Source: Opisthorchis felineus
Taxonomy: Eukaryota; Platyhelminthes; Trematoda; Opisthorchiida; Opisthorchiidae
Direction: 5' to 3'
Assembly: GCA_004794785.1 (NCBI GenBank)
Contig: SJOL01006495.1
Span: 495,680 to 559,679, forward strand
DNA length: 64,000 nt
Made by a program: the position numbers and the translations under genes. The notes under the pieces are model-generated. The model was not told where the DNA came from and ran no database searches. It saw only the letters and a program-made list of their open reading frames with translations. Positions 61,215-64,000 of this stretch are shown here, piece after piece. The stretch's first letter is position 1. Every line of letters starts with the position of its first letter.

Positions 61215-62400
61215 TGTCTATAGGTGCACGGTAAACATTATTGGTTCCAAATGGTTCCTCTGACATAACAACTTGACTTAGTTCGCTCGAAGAAATACGA
61301 AACAACGACACAAATTGGTTTACATTTTGCGTGCAGATCCATGAACGTAGGTCTTCTGTTCGGAATTTTTGGTTAGGATTTTCGTTCAGTGTAAACAACC
61401 ATGTCGGGTGCAAATAAATGTTTCGGAAAACTGTACTTTAAAGGGTTTCACATAACTTAGCGTTTGACGAGGCTGCCAACGTTGCTTCACAATTTATGGC
61501 AATCTTTTAAGTGCATTAGCACTTAGATCGGTGATAAGTGATGTGACCAAATGATGTGGGTTTCCAAACCAACACCCCCAATAATTATGCCGCCAACGTG
61601 ACCTAACTTAACTTCACGAGCTGGAATTCCAAAATAAGGCGGTATTCCTCCTAATGTACATCTTATTATTTGTTACGAGTCTCGTATGTGTCGTGATGGA
61701 TAATTTACTCGGTTTGCCGAGTTCTGGACGAACAAAGATGGTATATAGCTAGTTCATTGAAGTGCAGCTAGTGGTCATTGTACTGTTACATTCTAAGGGC
61801 CCGCTAACCACAACCAACAGATACCTGCGAGTTTGCCTGCTGATCTAAGTTCTTCGGGTTTATATCGGATTTGTAGGTCCATGAGGTCTGGCTCCACACT
61901 AATCGCTTGTGTTACTACAAGCATGTGTAGTGGTTAAAACACTGTTGAAAGGCTAATTCGTATCGGATGCCAGTCAGTTCATGTTCTACTGCCCTCTGAA
62001 CCAAAAGTCCTCAAACTTGAACACTATAATGCGCAAGTATGTGATATCTGGTCTATGCATTCATTTGTATTGCAGGAACTGTAATTGCACGGCGTGTATT
62101 TTGGCACAAAGTACCAACTAAGCCACCCTTTGTAGCAGTGAATGCCTTCAATAAGGGACATCTTGTTGTCCCTGACATTTTAAAATTCCATCGTTGAAAC
62201 AGTCTTAAGATCTGTGAACCAGAAATCGGACAGCACATGCAGTCCTGAGATTTAAAGGCACACCGCACCGCTAGGTTGTGAGTTTTGTTTACCTTACACC
62301 TCCCCATTATCCGCTCTCATCCATGAAAATGTTGAGGATGAGTTTAAAGCACTAGTGCGGTGTTTTATTTTGACGACGAGTTACGACGACATACTGCCAA
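61215..62400. other. No gene recognised
   Basis: Open frames on the minus strand at 61162-61413 and 62053-62307 have no motif. No repeats were noticed. Confidence 0.4.
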
Positions 62401-62415
62401 AAGAAGACTAATCAA

Positions 62416-62847
62416 GCGCAATGTACTACTCATTAGGTTGCTGAAGATTCTTCGACAGCCCACGACCGGTTTCGCCCTTTTTGGGGCTCATCAGGCAGGC
62501 GCAGTCCCTAAGTTTTCGGCAACCTTATGTTCTACTTGAACCTAAATTGGACTGTTTTCAGGAAATACACTCATTTGCAAATCAATTTGTTTTTTTCGAG
62601 AGACTCACCTAGAACCCAGCTGAATCTCTTGTTTGTGATGTTTCCATGCAACTGAATGTGCTGCACCAGGCCGCCTCATGTTCCAGTTGCTACGATATTC
62701 AAGATATCGCGATGCATGTAATTTTGCGCAATGTACTACTCATAAGGTTGCTGAAAACATGGAAACGTCACAAACGAGAGATTCAGCTGGGTTCTAGGTG
62801 AGTCTCTCGCAAAAAATCAAATTGATTTGCAAATGAGTGTATCTCCT
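62416..62847 (-). mobile_element. 432-bp ribozyme-bearing retroelement-like insertion with 13-bp TSD
   Basis: The exact direct repeat GAAGACTAATCAA flanks it (62403-62415 and 62848-62860). Inside is a ~30-bp direct repeat (62416-62445 and 62726-62755, one mismatch), ~93-bp inverted arms (62556-62648 and 62758-62850) and a hammerhead ribozyme on the minus strand near one end. No coding capacity. The structure recalls non-autonomous, Penelope-linked elements or animal retrozymes; which of these is inference. Confidence 0.75.
62458..62500 (-). ncRNA. Hammerhead ribozyme
   Basis: Minus strand: stem I 5' side GCCTGC (62500-62495), core CTGATGA (62494-62488), stem II GCCC/GGGC with loop CAAAAA, core GAAA (62473-62470), a loopless stem III ACC|GGT, GTC with predicted cleavage after the C at 62464, and stem I 3' side GTGGGC (62463-62458), which forms six pairs (two G-U). 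An extra GAC/GTC pairing further out extends stem I. All invariant core bases are present. The self-complementary, loopless stem III suggests action as a dimer, as known for Penelope-linked hammerheads. Confidence 0.82.
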
Positions 62848-62850
62848 GAA
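62556..62850. repeat. Inverted repeat, ~93-bp arms, ~109-bp spacer
   Basis: The left arm contains ACACTCATTTGCAAATCAAT and GAGAGACTCACCTAGAACCC; the right arm is its reverse complement with only a few differences. Transcripts would fold into a long hairpin. Confidence 0.85.
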
Positions 62851-62860
62851 GACTAATCAA

Positions 62861-64000
62861 CTTTCAGACCGATCCACTTTATCGTAAATGAAACTTTTGG
62901 GACGTTTCCGTAATCGACGATCAGGTAAACCGGAATAAGATATCCGTATTCGAGTTCGTGCCCCTTGTATTTTAAAGGCTTGCGATATTCGAGATATTCG
63001 AAAAGCCATAAAGCTATTCAATGCGCCACCATTGCCTAAAGGGAAAAACGAATGCGTTGATATCGGCACTCAGCACTCCTCGCAAGTGTGCCAGTGGCTG
63101 CGGAAGCGGGAAATTGCGAAGAATGACACCCGAAAGGATATATTTCCGTTATCTGTATCACAAGCTACCCAAATAAAAGCAACTGATTGATGATTGTAGG
63201 GCAGCTGTAGGTAAGTAAACCTCAGATCCCTAATGTTCTCGCTAGGGACAGTAAAATATCATGATCGTCCGAAAAGCGAAGCTTGGTAAGTTAATTGCGG
63301 TGAGGTGGAATCCTGGAACGAAAGCATGCGAGTGGTTCTCTTGTGGCTATGCCAGAAACACTACGTTCCCCCATTTTCAGTTCTATCTCACTTGACTCTC
63401 AGCTACACACACGTCAGTCTTGCACTCAAAGAAGTGGCCAGTAACACGCCGATGGCTACGTTCCCCCATTCGAGTTTACTTTTCACATATCGCTCCTCTT
63501 TTGTCGTTGGAACATTTAAACTTCTAACGCTAAAAGGACAAAAAGTGGACCCAGCGGGACGGACGGGATATCTCAGCGAACGTAGGATGACTTCACATAA
63601 CGTGTTTATCTAAGTTTCATTTTGACATTAAAATGGTATCAAGAGCCTGTCCGGGCTACCCCCCACATGTGGTAATTTCCAGACAGCCTGTTCCTAACAG
63701 GCATCAATTCCTTGCAAAGGCCATCGTCTTCTCATTAACAAGGAGGAAAGTAGAGTTAATTCTAATCCTAATTAATCCTAACTTTAATTCTAATTATTGA
63801 CCTTTTTTCTTGATTTCGTGATTAGTAAGGTTGAAGACACAGACGCTATGATATTTGAGCTTATTCATTCCAGATAGTGCCTTTGCTAAGTGAATTCAGT
63901 TATACTACGTGCGACATAACATCAGTTTATGTGCTGGCTAAGTTGCTCTGTTTGCACCTTGACTGTCTGCTTTCATCTTGACTGCGTGTATCCTTCCCAC
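62861..64000. other. No gene recognised; low-complexity stretch near the end
   Basis: 63305-63613 is open for 102 codons and holds a 13-bp direct repeat (ACGTTCCCCCATT near 63363 and 63459), without a recognised motif. Confidence 0.4.
63755..63800. repeat. Short degenerate TAATYC repeat
   Basis: Five near-repeats of TAATTCTAATC / TAATCC in 45 bp; simple low-complexity sequence. Confidence 0.6.

Noticed and set aside
63632..63648. TGGTATCAAGAGCC, resembling an initiator-Met tRNA primer-binding site of an LTR retrotransposon
   Set aside because: Has an extra A compared with the usual site, and no LTR pair or gag/pol reading frame is visible before the window ends.
1..64000. Bacterial-type features (operons, Shine-Dalgarno sites, CRISPR arrays, rRNA operons)
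   Set aside because: Introns, eukaryotic retroelements and the absence of dense long ORFs exclude a prokaryotic source; no regular spacer-repeat array is present.

Overview
The window is nuclear DNA of a metazoan. The most likely source is a digenean flatworm (liver- or lung-fluke type). Four things point that way: GT-AG introns, including one of only 31 nt near the 5' end of a gene; many decayed RTE-type LINE copies; a CR1-type LINE, a Penelope-like element, a MULE and a CACTA-like transposon in the same stretch; and an intronless, amidated neuropeptide-like gene. The organism call is inference. No database search was possible.

Layout. 0-3.1 kb (minus strand) holds the 5' half of a DDX49-type DEAD-box RNA helicase gene in three exons, running off the left edge. 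4.4-11.7 kb is a graveyard of RTE-type LINE fragments in both orientations. 11.88-16.22 kb is a nearly whole CACTA-like DNA transposon with degenerate terminal inverted repeats (CCCAGYAAACAC), a broken transposase and a second broken ORF. 17.4-19.6 kb is a broken Mutator-like (MULE) transposase with a FAR1/FLYWCH-like N-terminus and a SWIM zinc finger. 23.8-28.5 kb and 36.5-37.9 kb hold more RTE fragments. 34.6-35.2 kb is a short degenerate tandem array. 40.1-43.0 kb (minus) is a fairly complete CR1/Jockey-type LINE. 43-47 kb is strongly C-over-G skewed DNA with no recognisable gene. 47.6-49.0 kb is a Penelope-like element framed by inverted copies of a hammerhead-like ribozyme sequence. 49-60.8 kb is AT-rich intergenic or intronic DNA with a three-copy repeat and possible micro-exons. 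60.8-61.2 kb is a compact gene for a secreted 83-residue peptide precursor ending in GPRNMFRWG. 62.42-62.85 kb is a 432-bp insertion with a perfect 13-bp target-site duplication, a ~93-bp inverted repeat and a textbook hammerhead ribozyme on the minus strand.

Only two genes look intact and cellular: the DDX49 helicase (ribosome biogenesis, inferred from its family) and the neuropeptide-like precursor. Almost everything else recognisable is mobile DNA, mostly broken by stops and frameshifts. The ribozyme-bearing elements and the neuropeptide gene are the parts most worth following up.
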